From assembly GCA_022825065.1 (NCBI GenBank), contig JAJDYR010000032.1:62001-126000 (forward strand): 64,000 bases of DNA, in the 5' to 3' direction. Shown one piece after another: positions 33,651-42,979 of the stretch (its first letter is position 1; each line of letters opens with the position of its first letter). Made by a program: the position numbers and the translations under genes. This stretch comes from a bacterium. Lineage in GTDB: Bacteria > UBA8248. A model generated the notes under the pieces. That model had not been told where the DNA came from. It searched no databases and saw only the letters and a program-made list of their open reading frames with translations.

Positions 33651-34787
33651 ATGGAAGATACACCGGTTCGGGGCCTCGAGGGCGTCATCGCGGCCGACAC
33701 GCGGATATGCTCGCTCGACGGCGTGAACGGGATTCTGGGGTATTACGGCTACGACGTGCCCGAGATGGTGCGCAAGAAGGTCACCTTCGAGGAGATCGTC
33801 TACCTCCTGTGGCACGGCGAACTGCCCACCCGAGAGCGTCTCAAGGAATTCGACGGGGCCATGAAGGCCGAGCGCGCGCTCTCGCCCGGAATGCTGCGCG
33901 CCTTGAGACAAATCCCCCCCGGTGAGCAGAGAACGGCGGCGCTGCGAGGCGGCGTGGGGATTCTCGGGTTGTTCGACGAGGAGGCCGAGGACGACTCCGT
34001 GGACGCGAACCGCAGAAAGGCGCTCCGGCTCACCGCGAAGATGCCCACCATCGTCGCGGCCCAGCACCGCCTCGCGGCGGGTCTCAAGCCCCTCAACCCC
34101 CGCAGGGGACTCGGACACGCGGCGAATTTCCTCTACATGATCACGGGCGAAGCGCCCGACAAGATAGACGCCCGCGCGCTCGACGCCACTCTGGTGCTCT
34201 ATGCCGAGCACGAGTTCAATGCGTCCACCTTCGCGACGCGCATCGTCACCTCCACCATGTCGGACATCTACTCCGCCGTCACGGCGGGCATCGGCGCCTT
34301 GAAAGGCCCGCTCCACGGAGGCGCGGGCCTGGCGGTGATGGAGACCCTGAGGGAGATCGGCGATATCGAGAACGTGGAGCCTTTCGTCGAGGCGGCGCTC
34401 GCGAAAAAGCGCCTGTTCATGGGCTTCGGCCACCGGGTCTACACGAAGAGCGGCGACCCGCGCGCAAGCGTGCTCATCGAACTGGCGGAGGAGGTATGCC
34501 ACCAGCCCGGCCGCGACGCCAAGTGGTTCGACATGGCGCGCGCGCTCGACCACGCCGTGCAGAGCCGAAAGGGCGTCATCCCGAACGTGGACTTCTACTC
34601 CGCGCCCCTGTGGCAGGGTCTGGGAATCCCGATGGAGCTGTTCGTCCCCATCATCGCCATGTCGCGCGTCGCGGGCTGGACGGCCAACATCCTGGAGCAA
34701 CAGGCCGACAACCGCCTCATCCGCCCCCGGGCGCGCTACACCGGCCCCGACAAGCGGCCTTACAGGACCATGAGAAGCCGTGGCTGA
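33651..34787 (+). CDS. citrate synthase/2-methylcitrate synthase family enzyme
   Basis: 378 residues, the short bacterial citrate/methylcitrate synthase size. Motifs: EHEFNASTF (His for oxaloacetate), GALKGPLHGGA, MGFGHRVY, DFYSA, and RPRARYTGP at the end. Joins acetyl- or propionyl-CoA to oxaloacetate or a related 2-oxo acid. The gene is flanked by the dehydrogenase and, with an 8-base overlap, an aconitase; PrpF follows. This favours a 2-methylcitrate-cycle or 2-oxo-acid elongation role over the housekeeping TCA enzyme, although no PrpB lyase is nearby. Confidence 0.9.
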   Translation: MEDTPVRGLEGVIAADTRICSLDGVNGILGYYGYDVPEMVRKKVTFEEIVYLLWHGELPTRERLKEFDGAMKAERALSPGMLRALRQIPPGEQRTAALRGGVGILGLFDEEAEDDSVDANRRKALRLTAKMPTIVAAQHRLAAGLKPLNPRRGLGHAANFLYMITGEAPDKIDARALDATLVLYAEHEFNASTFATRIVTSTMSDIYSAVTAGIGALKGPLHGGAGLAVMETLREIGDIENVEPFVEAALAKKRLFMGFGHRVYTKSGDPRASVLIELAEEVCHQPGRDAKWFDMARALDHAVQSRKGVIPNVDFYSAPLWQGLGIPMELFVPIIAMSRVAGWTANILEQQADNRLIRPRARYTGPDKRPYRTMRSRG

Positions 34788-36762
34788 GCAGGGCTCGCGC
34801 AGCCTCACGCAAAAGCTCATCGACGCGCACCTGGTATCGGGCGCGGCGAGAACGCCGGGCGAAGAAGTCGAGATACGAATCGACCAGGTGCTGTTGCAAG
34901 ACGCTTCCGGCCCCACCGCCCTGCTCCACTTCGAGGCCATGGGCTTAGCACAAGTGAAGCAGAAGACAGCCGTCATGTACGGCGACCACCAGACGATTCA
35001 GGTCAACAGCCTCCACACCGACGCCCACCGCTTCATGCTCGGTTTCTGCCGCAAGCACGGCATCCATTTCTCGAAACCGGGAAACGGCATCTGCCACAAC
35101 GTGCATCTGGAGGAATTTTCGGTTCCGGGCGAGAGCCTCCTCGGCACGGATTCCCACACCCCGCAGGGGGGCGCGGTGGGGATGCTGGCAATCGGCGCGG
35201 GCGGCATGGACGTGGCGACCGCGATGGCGACGGGCGCGACCATCATCCCGCGTCCGGCCATCGTCGAGGTGCGGCTCACCGGGAAACTCGGCCCCTGGGC
35301 GACGGCGAAAGACGTAATTCTCGAACTCCTGCGCCGCCTCGGCGCGCGCGGGGGGATCGGCAAGTATTTCGAGTACACGGGGCCCGGCGTCCGGGCGCTC
35401 ACGGTGCCGGAGCGCTTCACGGTTGCGAGCATGGGCACCGAACTCGGCCTCACGGGCAGCATCTTCCCGAGCGACGCGCAGACCAGGACGTTCTACGAGC
35501 GCATCGGCCGCGCGGCCGACTGGAAGCCGCAGGAGGCGGAATCGGGCGCGGCGTATGACGAGAGAATCGATCTCGACCTCGGGGACGTCCAGCCCCTGGT
35601 CGCCCTGCCCTCGAACCCCGAGAACGTCGTGCCTGTCTCTGAAACCGTCGGCACGCCGATCCAGCAGGTCATCATCGGGAGCTGCACGAACGGCACGTTC
35701 ACCGACGTGGCCTCCTTCGCGCAGGTGCTGAGAGGCCGCAAGGTGGCGGACGGCGTCGACGCCATCGTTTTCCCGGGCAGCAGGCAGGCGTTCGAGGAAC
35801 TCGCGAGAGAGGGCCACCTGGCCGACCTGCTCGCCGCCGGCGTCTGCGTGTCGGAATCCACCTGCGGCTCCTGCCCCGGCTACGCCCACATCCCCGCACC
35901 CGGCATGAACTCCCTGCGCGCGTTCAACCGCAACTTCAAGGGCCGCTCGGGGCTGAGCGAGGACGCCGTCTATCTCGCGAGTCCCGAACTCGCTGCCGTG
36001 GCGGCGCTGCACGGCGAGATAAGAGACCCCAGGGACGAGGGCAAGGCGCCCGAGGTACTGCTCCCCTACCGCTTCGCGAGCGACAGGACGGGAATCGTCG
36101 CCCCTGCGGAGGATCCCGCGGCGGTGGAAATCATCCGGGGGCCGAACATTCAGCCCGTGCCCGTGGGCGAGGCTTTAGGGGATTCCTACGCGGGAGAGGT
36201 ACTCATCAAGCTCGGCGACAACGTCTCGACCGACCACATCAGCCCCGCCGGGGTCGAGGCCATCACCTACCGAACGAACATGCCCGCGCTCGCGGACTTC
36301 ACCTTCAGGCGCGTGGATGAGACCTTCGCCTCCCGCGCGCGAGAAGCCGGCGGCGGCGTCATCGTCGGAGCCAAGACATACGGGCAGGGCTCCGCCCGCG
36401 AGCAGGCGGCGATTTGCCCGATGATCCTCGGCATCCGCGCCGTCCTCGCCAAGAGCTTTGCGAGAATCCACCGGGCGAACCTCATCAACTGGGGCATCCT
36501 GCCCCTCGCGTTCAATGATGAGGACGATTACGAAAAAGTGGACGCCGGTCAGAAGCTCTCGATATCGAACATCCAGGATTCGCTCGTCACGGGAGTATTC
36601 GAAGTCGAAAACACGGATACGGGGCACACGTTCGGCGCGACGTGCGCGCTCACCGAGCGCGAGCGCCGCATGCTCGCAGCAGGCGGCGCGCTGGCGCTGG
36701 CGCGCATCGAGGGGGGCGGCGCAGGCGCAACGAACCCCGCCCCGGCGCGGGACGGCGCCTGA
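34780..36762 (+). CDS. aconitase family hydratase, short Aquifex-type
   Basis: 660 residues, GTG start overlapping the upstream stop. Fe-S ligand Cys in GSCTNG (about residue 306) and the pair in ESTCGSCPG (about 370). GTDSHTPQGGA and the C-terminal swivel domain with GAKTYGQGSAREQAAI are also present. Shorter than E. coli AcnA or AcnD (about 860-890 residues) and close to the 'aconitase, Aquifex type' group. Interconverts citrate-like tricarboxylates by dehydration and rehydration. The gap to PrpF is one base. AcnD normally needs PrpF; here a short aconitase plays that place. Confidence 0.92.
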   Translation: MAEQGSRSLTQKLIDAHLVSGAARTPGEEVEIRIDQVLLQDASGPTALLHFEAMGLAQVKQKTAVMYGDHQTIQVNSLHTDAHRFMLGFCRKHGIHFSKPGNGICHNVHLEEFSVPGESLLGTDSHTPQGGAVGMLAIGAGGMDVATAMATGATIIPRPAIVEVRLTGKLGPWATAKDVILELLRRLGARGGIGKYFEYTGPGVRALTVPERFTVASMGTELGLTGSIFPSDAQTRTFYERIGRAADWKPQEAESGAAYDERIDLDLGDVQPLVALPSNPENVVPVSETVGTPIQQVIIGSCTNGTFTDVASFAQVLRGRKVADGVDAIVFPGSRQAFEELAREGHLADLLAAGVCVSESTCGSCPGYAHIPAPGMNSLRAFNRNFKGRSGLSEDAVYLASPELAAVAALHGEIRDPRDEGKAPEVLLPYRFASDRTGIVAPAEDPAAVEIIRGPNIQPVPVGEALGDSYAGEVLIKLGDNVSTDHISPAGVEAITYRTNMPALADFTFRRVDETFASRAREAGGGVIVGAKTYGQGSAREQAAICPMILGIRAVLAKSFARIHRANLINWGILPLAFNDEDDYEKVDAGQKLSISNIQDSLVTGVFEVENTDTGHTFGATCALTERERRMLAAGGALALARIEGGGAGATNPAPARDGA

Positions 36763-36763
36763 T

Positions 36764-37909
36764 ATGGGCCAAAGAAAATATCCGGCCGTCTTCATGCGCG
36801 GGGGCACGAGCCGCGCCATCGTCTTCCACGAGAAAGACCTGCCCGAAGACCGCGCCGAGCGCGACGCCATATTCCTGAAGGCGCTCGGCAGCCCCGACCC
36901 GAACGGACGCCAGCTCGACGGCCTGGGCGGCGGGATATCGTCTTTAAGCAAAATCGCGGTCGTAGCGCCTTCCGGTCGCCCGGATGCGGACGTGGATTTC
37001 ACCTTCGCGCAGGTGGGCGTGACGGACGAGACGGTGGACTATGTCGGCACCTGCGGGAACATATCGAGCGCGGTCGGGCCGTTCGCCGTGGACGAGGGTC
37101 TGGTGCGGGCGGATGAGGGAACCGCCACCGTGCGCATCTTCAACACGAACACGGGCAAGACCTACCACGCGCGCTTCCCGGTGGAAGAAGGCGCGGCGGG
37201 CGTGAATGGAGAGTTCGAGCTGCCCGGCGTCTCGGGCGCGGGCGCGCAAATCACGCTCGAATTCATGGACCCCGGCGGCGCGGCCACGGGCAAACTCCTG
37301 CCGTCCGCCAGGGCGGTGGACGCCTTCGAGATCGAGGGTGTCGGCAGGGTCGAGGTGAGCATGGTGGACGCCACCAACCCGATGGTCTTCGTGCGCGCCG
37401 CCGACCTGGGCCTGACCGGCGGCGAAGGCCCCGGCCTCATCGACGCCCAAGTCGAGGTGATGGTGAATCTCGAGCAGATCCGCGCCGAAGCGGCGGTGCG
37501 CATGGAGCTTGCGCGCGACAGGCGGGAGGCTTCCGAAAGCGTACAGGCGGTGCCGAAGGTGGTGCTCGTCGCGCCGCCACTGGAATACATGGACCTCAAA
37601 GGCGAGATCATCTCGGCGGAGGATTGCGACATCGCGGCCCGCATCGTCTCGATGGGAAAGACCCACCGCGCCTTCGCCCTCACGGGCGCCATGTGCCTCG
37701 CCGTCGCCGCGCGGATACCGGGCACCATCGTGCACGAGGCCGCCCGGGGCGGTGCGGGCGACATCCGCCTGGGACACCCCTCCGGCGTGCAGACGATTAA
37801 CGCCGTGGTCGCAGAGACGCCCGAAGGCCCCGTGGCCGAGAAAGTCATCGTCTACCGCACGGCGCGCCGGCTCATGGAAGGAATGGTCTGCGTGCCCGCG
37901 ACCCGTTGA
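36764..37909 (+). CDS. prpF: PrpF family isomerase
   Basis: 381 residues, ATG at 36764 directly after the aconitase stop. Starts YPAVFMRGGTSRAIVF, the PrpF opening; GGGISSLSKIAVVAP carries the conserved Lys and DYVGTCGNISSAVGPF the catalytic Cys-Gly-Asn motif. PrpF isomerises trans-aconitate-type acids (2-methylaconitate) in the AcnD-dependent methylcitrate cycle; relatives act on oxalomesaconate. Ends the four-gene operon. Diaminopimelate-epimerase fold, cytosolic. Confidence 0.9.
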   Translation: MGQRKYPAVFMRGGTSRAIVFHEKDLPEDRAERDAIFLKALGSPDPNGRQLDGLGGGISSLSKIAVVAPSGRPDADVDFTFAQVGVTDETVDYVGTCGNISSAVGPFAVDEGLVRADEGTATVRIFNTNTGKTYHARFPVEEGAAGVNGEFELPGVSGAGAQITLEFMDPGGAATGKLLPSARAVDAFEIEGVGRVEVSMVDATNPMVFVRAADLGLTGGEGPGLIDAQVEVMVNLEQIRAEAAVRMELARDRREASESVQAVPKVVLVAPPLEYMDLKGEIISAEDCDIAARIVSMGKTHRAFALTGAMCLAVAARIPGTIVHEAARGGAGDIRLGHPSGVQTINAVVAETPEGPVAEKVIVYRTARRLMEGMVCVPATR

Positions 37910-38370
37910 AAGTCGATTTTCAGGGGAGTGATGCACCTGCCCTGCCCTGTAGCCGTTCAAAGATTTCCTGAATCGTTTTTATCGTCTTGACAAACTCAAA
38001 CAAAATACCCAAGATTCTTCCTGCCAGATAATCTGCAGATTGACCTGTTTTCGGGTCGCCTGCGAAATACAAAACCGCAATCCTTGCGGAAATACGCGGG
38101 ATCCTCCCGTTCCATCTGTGGATTGTCTGGCAACCGGCCCGATTTGGGATCGGGTTGGACGAAACTCGTGCCGGAACAATTCATGGAGACTGGAACGAAA
38201 AACAGATCCGTCCCGTTTCGGATTTCGAGCGGATTTGCGTTTCGTCCATATCGCGCATCCTGAAATTCTCCTCCTGTTCCGAAGCACTCGCTTGCGATTT
38301 CCCGTGTCCGGGCAGGCGGGCGCCCGCAGCCCGGCAAACGACGATTTTTCACCGTTCGAGGAGAAAGGAA
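37910..38370. other. 461-base intergenic region
   Basis: No gene or dispersed repeat seen. TTGACA occurs at 37987-37992, but the downstream -10 match (CAAGAT) is poor. Lower in GC than its flanks. Leads into the ribosome site GAGGAGAAAGGAAA of the lipoprotein gene. Confidence 0.5.
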
Positions 38371-39390
38371 ATGCCCCGACTCAAAAAGCAATCCCCAGGA
38401 AAAACTTCGCTCTCTTTCGCGGCGAGACTGCTCGCGCTCGTATGCGCCCTCGCGCTGGCGGGCTGCGGCGGAGGTGGTGGTGGCGGAGGTGGAGGCGCCG
38501 CCGTCATGCCGGACCCGATGCCCGGCGGGGGCGGTCAACAAATGCCCGGCGGCGGTTCCAATTCACCGGACTGGCCGGTAAATTCCGATGCCGTGCTTTC
38601 TCATCTCGGAAGCGCGACTTCTTCCAGCCTCTCTCCTGAAGAGGTCAGAACTCGTATTCGCAGCTACTCGGGTCAAGACGGAGCCATCGGAGAAAAACCG
38701 ATCGCTGACGAACCGACTGCCGTATCCATTTGTCTGGTCGGCGGCGGCATCTGCACATTGGACTCGGAACAATATGAAGCCGTGGCGACGTATCGTGGTA
38801 TTCCCCTTGTCCAATCTATGGGGAAGTGGACAGACAGTACTGGTGGATATACCGATCTCGTTTATGGAGGTCTTCTCGAACACGGTTATTTCATGGCCGG
38901 AGAAGCCATAAATCCACACAGGACCGGCTACTTCGCCGTCACTAAATTTCCAAGATTTGATTACGGCAATCTCGACGATCTCCGAAGAGCAGTGCTCAGG
39001 ACGAATGCCCGGTGGGAGGGCGTTATGGTCGGAAGAGATACGACTGAATCGCCCTCGCGCGGCCATGTCATCCAAGGAGATGCGGAAATTACCGCCACAC
39101 TGGGAAACGTAGTCTCGCAACGTCAGGATCTGCCGGTCTATTCTGGAACTTTGGAAGTGGCGTTCACCAACATTCGCGATCTCGATGCGGGCGGCAGCAA
39201 ACCGAACATGGAATGGCGAATCAGTGGCTCCATGGATTCCCCTCTTTATCAAACCGAGTACGGTCCACTCGGATATACTGATGCCGAAAGGTTCATGCGT
39301 CTCAGAATCATCGGGCCAAACCGTGAAGAAGTGGTGGGGGAATTCCATACCCAGGACATGGTGGGCGCATTCGGAGGGAAACGGCAATAG
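38371..39390 (+). CDS. TbpB-like lipoprotein, short form
   Basis: 339 residues, ATG at 38371 after GAGGAGAAAGG; the longer frame upstream lacks a signal peptide. Lipobox LAGC (Cys32), then poly-Gly and a Pro/Met/Gly linker. The barrel part has FTNIRDLDAGGSKPNMEWRI, and the end GPNREEVVGEFHTQDMVGAFGGKRQ fits the G-x-F...GAFG-x-KR terminal strand of TbpB-like domains. It lacks the Ala-rich stalk of the two long relatives at the window start. Surface lipoprotein, ligand unknown. Confidence 0.8.
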   Translation: MPRLKKQSPGKTSLSFAARLLALVCALALAGCGGGGGGGGGGAAVMPDPMPGGGGQQMPGGGSNSPDWPVNSDAVLSHLGSATSSSLSPEEVRTRIRSYSGQDGAIGEKPIADEPTAVSICLVGGGICTLDSEQYEAVATYRGIPLVQSMGKWTDSTGGYTDLVYGGLLEHGYFMAGEAINPHRTGYFAVTKFPRFDYGNLDDLRRAVLRTNARWEGVMVGRDTTESPSRGHVIQGDAEITATLGNVVSQRQDLPVYSGTLEVAFTNIRDLDAGGSKPNMEWRISGSMDSPLYQTEYGPLGYTDAERFMRLRIIGPNREEVVGEFHTQDMVGAFGGKRQ

Positions 39391-39489
39391 CCGGCAGCCG
39401 CATCCTCGTTTGGTGGGCGGCGGCGGCGCAATGCCCGTTTCAGGCTTATCGCACATGAAAATCAACTATTCCTGGAAGGAAACCGAAAG

Positions 39490-39992
39490 ATGAAAAAACT
39501 GCTTGTCCTGGCAACGTGTTTCCTGTTTTCCATCGCGCTCGTATCCACGTCCTCCGCGGCGGGCTTGAAAGTCTCCTTCACCGATTCGACGTGGAACGGC
39601 TCCACCGTGCCCGACAAGGGAATCTGCAAACACCGCGACGGAGAGGGATGGTCGCCTGCGCTCAGGATATCCGACATTCCCGCCGGCGCGGTGAAGGTGG
39701 AGCTTCGCTTCACGGACGAGGATTGGGATTCCGAGGGTTTCCACGGGGTGGTGGCCGTCAAGGTTCCCACCGGGGGGACGAGCGTGGACGTGCCCTCCTT
39801 CGAGGGCGAAACGGATGATTTGCCCGCGGGCATCGAATCCATCCGCTCTCACGGATGTTTCGAGTGCGGCTCGGGCGTATATCTGGGGCCATCTCCGGCG
39901 GCCGGGACCACGCCTATACGGTCTACGCCTACGCCATGAACGCGAAGGGCGAGACGCTCGCCAAAGGAGAACTGGCGCTCGGCAGCTATTGA
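39490..39992 (+). pseudogene. PEBP-like secreted protein, frameshifted
   Basis: Signal peptide to about residue 23 (STSSA/AGL). The frame from 39490 gives NGSTVPDKGICKHRDGEGW and DEDWDSEGFHGVVAVKVP, matching phosphatidylethanolamine-binding/YbhB-type proteins, and reaches GVYLGPSPAAG. After the GGG at 39904-39906 the family C-terminus (DHAYTVYAYAMNAKGETLAK then GELALGSY) continues in the -1 frame and stops at 39992, whereas the original frame ends early at 39939. One missing G would restore the full protein of about 167 residues. Either a real inactivating deletion or an error in a G-run. Confidence 0.7.
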
Positions 39993-40040
39993 AGAGTCCG
40001 CAACCTCAAAGGAGGAACGCTACCGGGAGGAGCAGGACCA

Positions 40041-40143
40041 AAATTCCCGCTCCTCCCGTCCACCTCCGCTCCCCCGTCACGAGCCACGCGCCCGTCGCCG
40101 CAAGCGCCGCGCCGAGGAGCAGATGCCGGCCCGGCCGCTCGCT
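40041..40143 (-). pseudogene. fragment of an EamA transporter 3' end
   Basis: About 100 bases closely match the 3' end of the EamA gene at 41549-42424, including the words CCCGTCACGAGCCAC and AGCAGATGCC. Read on the minus strand it encodes a decayed copy of the last residues (GAWLVTGERR). No upstream coding sequence remains, so it is a duplication scar lying between two unrelated genes. Confidence 0.6.
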
Positions 40144-40226
40144 CGAGGCGGGGAAGCCGCAGGGGCATCGGATTTTCGTTTGCTCGGGAATCGAGCGCCG
40201 AAACCTGTATCATAGAGGAGAGGAAA

Positions 40227-41477
40227 ATGCGTTTTCATCAGGTAAAACTGACAGTACCGGCGATCTTGCTCCTGTTAGCCGGATGCGGGGTCAGGGGAGG
40301 GGCCGAAGGGCCGCTTCTGGCCGAAATCGCCAGCATGATGAAATCAACCGATGGTGTCTATCTTGAGCTACAGGGTGGCGTTTTGCACGCGACGGGCACA
40401 CGATATCCGATAAGAGGCGATACATTTGAAATCCCCCTGAAAGAGGTGACGATTCATGGTGGCGGGAGCAACATCGGCCCTCAGCTCAAATTCAGATGCA
40501 AGGGTTTCAAAGATTGTATCGTCAGCACCGACAAGCCGGCCAGCCTTCTTAGAAAGTCACGCAAGGACGTAACCCCCTTTCAAAGCTTTCATATGAGCAA
40601 TTCCGACGACGCAGCCAGGATTGCATCCAAGCTTCGCGAACTAGCCGCCAAAAAACCAGCCGTCAGTGGAGATTGGTACGCCAAGAAAGCCGAAGTGCAA
40701 ACCGAAGCGCGCCGGAAAAGCGCGGAAACCAGAGCATACTGGGCAGAGAGAGCCAGGACGGGCGGCGGTTCCCGCTCTTCCGGTTCAGGGGGTCTCTTCA
40801 AGGCCACGGAAGGATCGAAAGCGCTTGAGCGCATACGGCGGCAGCGCAGGGCGCAGGAGCGTGAGAACGCGAGAATCCGCGCGGAGAACAGACGCAGGCA
40901 GGCCGAACACAGAAGGCGGCAGGAAGAGGCCCGCAGGCAGCGCGAGGAGGCCCGGAGAGAGGCGAAATACAAAAAACAACAAGAGGAAAACAGGCGCCGC
41001 CAAGAGGAGGCGAGACGCGAACGGCAGGCGCGCCTGCGCGAGGAAACCAGGAAACGCGAGGAGATGGCCGCAAGGCGGCGCGCCGAACGCCTGAGACAAC
41101 AACAAGCCCGAACGCGGACGACCTGGAGGCCGAAGCAGGCACTCAACGCCGACGCCGCGCACTGCCTGAAAAGGAAGCGATTAAAGGGCGGGTTCAACGT
41201 AGCCGACAACGAGATAACGAACACGTGCAGCTACACGATTGAAGTCGTTGGGGTGTGTCTTGGCGAATACCCTTTCAAGACGAATTATCCCTTCAAAGGC
41301 GCCTACACTTCCCCCGGTGCTTGGGGGAAGACGCTTCGGCCCAACAGATGGGAGCCCGACCCGAATATGGACATATGCCACAACAGAGGTCGAACCGCTC
41401 GACATATCGCTTGCAAAGCCCCGTTCACTCCACGCTTCCTGTCGGCGAACGGGGGCACTTACGGCTGTTTCGAGTAG
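40227..41477 (+). CDS. lipoprotein with charged helical rod and Cys-rich C-terminal domain
   Basis: 416 residues. Lipobox LAGC (Cys20). Residues about 25-150 form a compact domain with two Cys (FRCKGFKDC). Residues about 195-300 are an almost uninterrupted Arg/Glu/Gln/Lys sequence (RRRQEEARRQREEARREAKY pattern), predicted single alpha-helix or coiled coil, TolA-like in style. The C-terminal 100 residues (AHCLKRKRLKGGFN onward) have six Cys, typical of a disulfide-stabilised extracellular domain. It may span the periplasm. No family recognised. Preceded by AGAGGAGAGG. Confidence 0.75.
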   Translation: MRFHQVKLTVPAILLLLAGCGVRGGAEGPLLAEIASMMKSTDGVYLELQGGVLHATGTRYPIRGDTFEIPLKEVTIHGGGSNIGPQLKFRCKGFKDCIVSTDKPASLLRKSRKDVTPFQSFHMSNSDDAARIASKLRELAAKKPAVSGDWYAKKAEVQTEARRKSAETRAYWAERARTGGGSRSSGSGGLFKATEGSKALERIRRQRRAQERENARIRAENRRRQAEHRRRQEEARRQREEARREAKYKKQQEENRRRQEEARRERQARLREETRKREEMAARRRAERLRQQQARTRTTWRPKQALNADAAHCLKRKRLKGGFNVADNEITNTCSYTIEVVGVCLGEYPFKTNYPFKGAYTSPGAWGKTLRPNRWEPDPNMDICHNRGRTARHIACKAPFTPRFLSANGGTYGCFE

Positions 41478-41548
41478 GGAACCGGCGGGACGACGGACTT
41501 GGATGAGCGGCGAGAACACGGGAGAGCCGCCATTCCCGCTTCCTCGCC

Positions 41549-42424
41549 CTACCTCCTCTCTCCCGTCACGAGCCACACGCCCGCCGCCGTAAGCGCCGCG
41601 CCGATAAGCAGATGCCAGCCCAGTTGCTCGCCGAGATAGAGGGCGCTCCCCGCCACGCCGACGATGGGCGTCATGAAGAAGAACACCGATATCTTGGGGG
41701 GTGAGTAGCGGAGCAGCAGATGGCCCCAGTAGGCCAGGAGCAGCGCGCTCGCTATCACGCCCATGTAGATGACCGCGAAAATCTGCGGGCCGCCGATATG
41801 GGCGATCCCGAAATCGGGCTGGGAGGAAGAGAGGAGGAAATAGGTCGGCGCGCCGATGAGCATGGACCATCTGGCGATCGAGGTAACGTCTGATTTGCCG
41901 AGATACCGGCGGTAGTGAATCGTCTGCGTCGCCCAGCCCGCGGCGGCGATGAGGATATAGAAATCGGCCCGCATGGAGCCGCCCGCGTCGAGGCTGTTCG
42001 AGAAGACGGTGACGGTGCCCGCCATCGCCGTCGCGAAGCCCAGCGCCCGCACGAGGGTGATGCGCTCGCCCGTGAGAAAGAGAGCGCTCAGCAGCATCAC
42101 CCAGACGGGCTGCGTGTAGAGCAGCACCGAGGCGCGCGCGGCGGCGGTTCCGAACATCCCCTGGTAGAGGAACCAGACGTAGGCGTTGTGCATGCAGGCG
42201 TTCAGGATGCGGTGGCCCTTCTCCCGCCAGGGGTCGTGGTAGGTCACGCTCTCGGGGATGCGCATAAAAAGCCTGTATAGCGTGAGGGTCAGCACCCCCG
42301 CGCAGCAGCGCATCCATATCATGGCGTAGGGGGTGACGCCCGCATAGGCGCCCTTGATGACGGGCTGCGCCATGCCCCACACCGTCGTGAGGAGGAGCGA
42401 GCCCAGCACGAGTTCGAGCGTCAT
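41549..42424 (-). CDS. EamA-family (DMT) transporter
   Basis: 291 residues counted from the ATG at 42424; the frame is open further upstream toward the VOC gene. Ten hydrophobic segments in two EamA repeats, with the C-terminal SALYLGEQLGWHLLIGAALTAAGVWLV segment typical of the family. The ribosome site is weak, suggesting coupling with the VOC gene upstream, whose stop lies 42 bases away. A fragment of a second copy of its 3' end is at 40041-40143. Substrate unknown. Confidence 0.87.
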   Translation of the reverse strand: MTLELVLGSLLLTTVWGMAQPVIKGAYAGVTPYAMIWMRCCAGVLTLTLYRLFMRIPESVTYHDPWREKGHRILNACMHNAYVWFLYQGMFGTAAARASVLLYTQPVWVMLLSALFLTGERITLVRALGFATAMAGTVTVFSNSLDAGGSMRADFYILIAAAGWATQTIHYRRYLGKSDVTSIARWSMLIGAPTYFLLSSSQPDFGIAHIGGPQIFAVIYMGVIASALLLAYWGHLLLRYSPPKISVFFFMTPIVGVAGSALYLGEQLGWHLLIGAALTAAGVWLVTGERR

Positions 42425-42465
42425 TCCCGCATCGGCGGATGGTCTCGGTGAGGCCGGGCGGCTGG

Positions 42466-42876
42466 TCAATCGTTCTCCCCGGACGCGCGGGGCCGCTCGC
42501 ATATCTCGACGCGGATGTTCTCGGGCCCCTTGATGAAGGCGATCATCCGCCCGCCCACGCCCGCGGCCACGGGCGCCATGTCGACCTCCGCCCCGCGCTC
42601 CACGAGCCGGGCGACCGCCGCTTCCACGTCGTCCACCGCGACGCCGAGATGATCGAGGCCGTGCGTCAGCATGGGCGCCACGGCGTCGGGTTCATCGCCC
42701 GGGCGGTAGCCCCGGATGCGCAGGTCCCCTTCCCCGAGCTTCAAGATGGAGTAGGACGCGCCCTTGAAGTCCTCCTCGTAGGAGAGCAACTCCAGTTCGA
42801 AGACGTGCTCGAAAAAATCCGTCATGGCGCGCACGTCGCGCGTGAGGAAGTGCACGTGGTCGTATCGGTATTCCAC
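42466..42876 (-). CDS. VOC-superfamily (glyoxalase-like) protein
   Basis: 136 residues, GTG start at 42876 with AAGGAG upstream. MEYRYDHVHFLTRDVRAMTDFFEHVFEL opening, GLDHLGVAVDDVEAAVARL in the second module and NIRVEICE with the third ligand Glu. One metal-binding two-module subunit, probably a dimer. Could be a glyoxalase/epimerase-type enzyme or a dioxygenase. Operon partner of the EamA transporter. Confidence 0.85.
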   Translation of the reverse strand: MEYRYDHVHFLTRDVRAMTDFFEHVFELELLSYEEDFKGASYSILKLGEGDLRIRGYRPGDEPDAVAPMLTHGLDHLGVAVDDVEAAVARLVERGAEVDMAPVAAGVGGRMIAFIKGPENIRVEICERPRASGEND

Positions 42877-42979
42877 AAAAAACTCCTTTCGTGATTGTTC
42901 ATATTCGCGCGGTCATATTACGCTGAACCGAGAATCCCACAGGAAGCGCCGTTTGCACAAACGATTTCTACGTTGGGGG

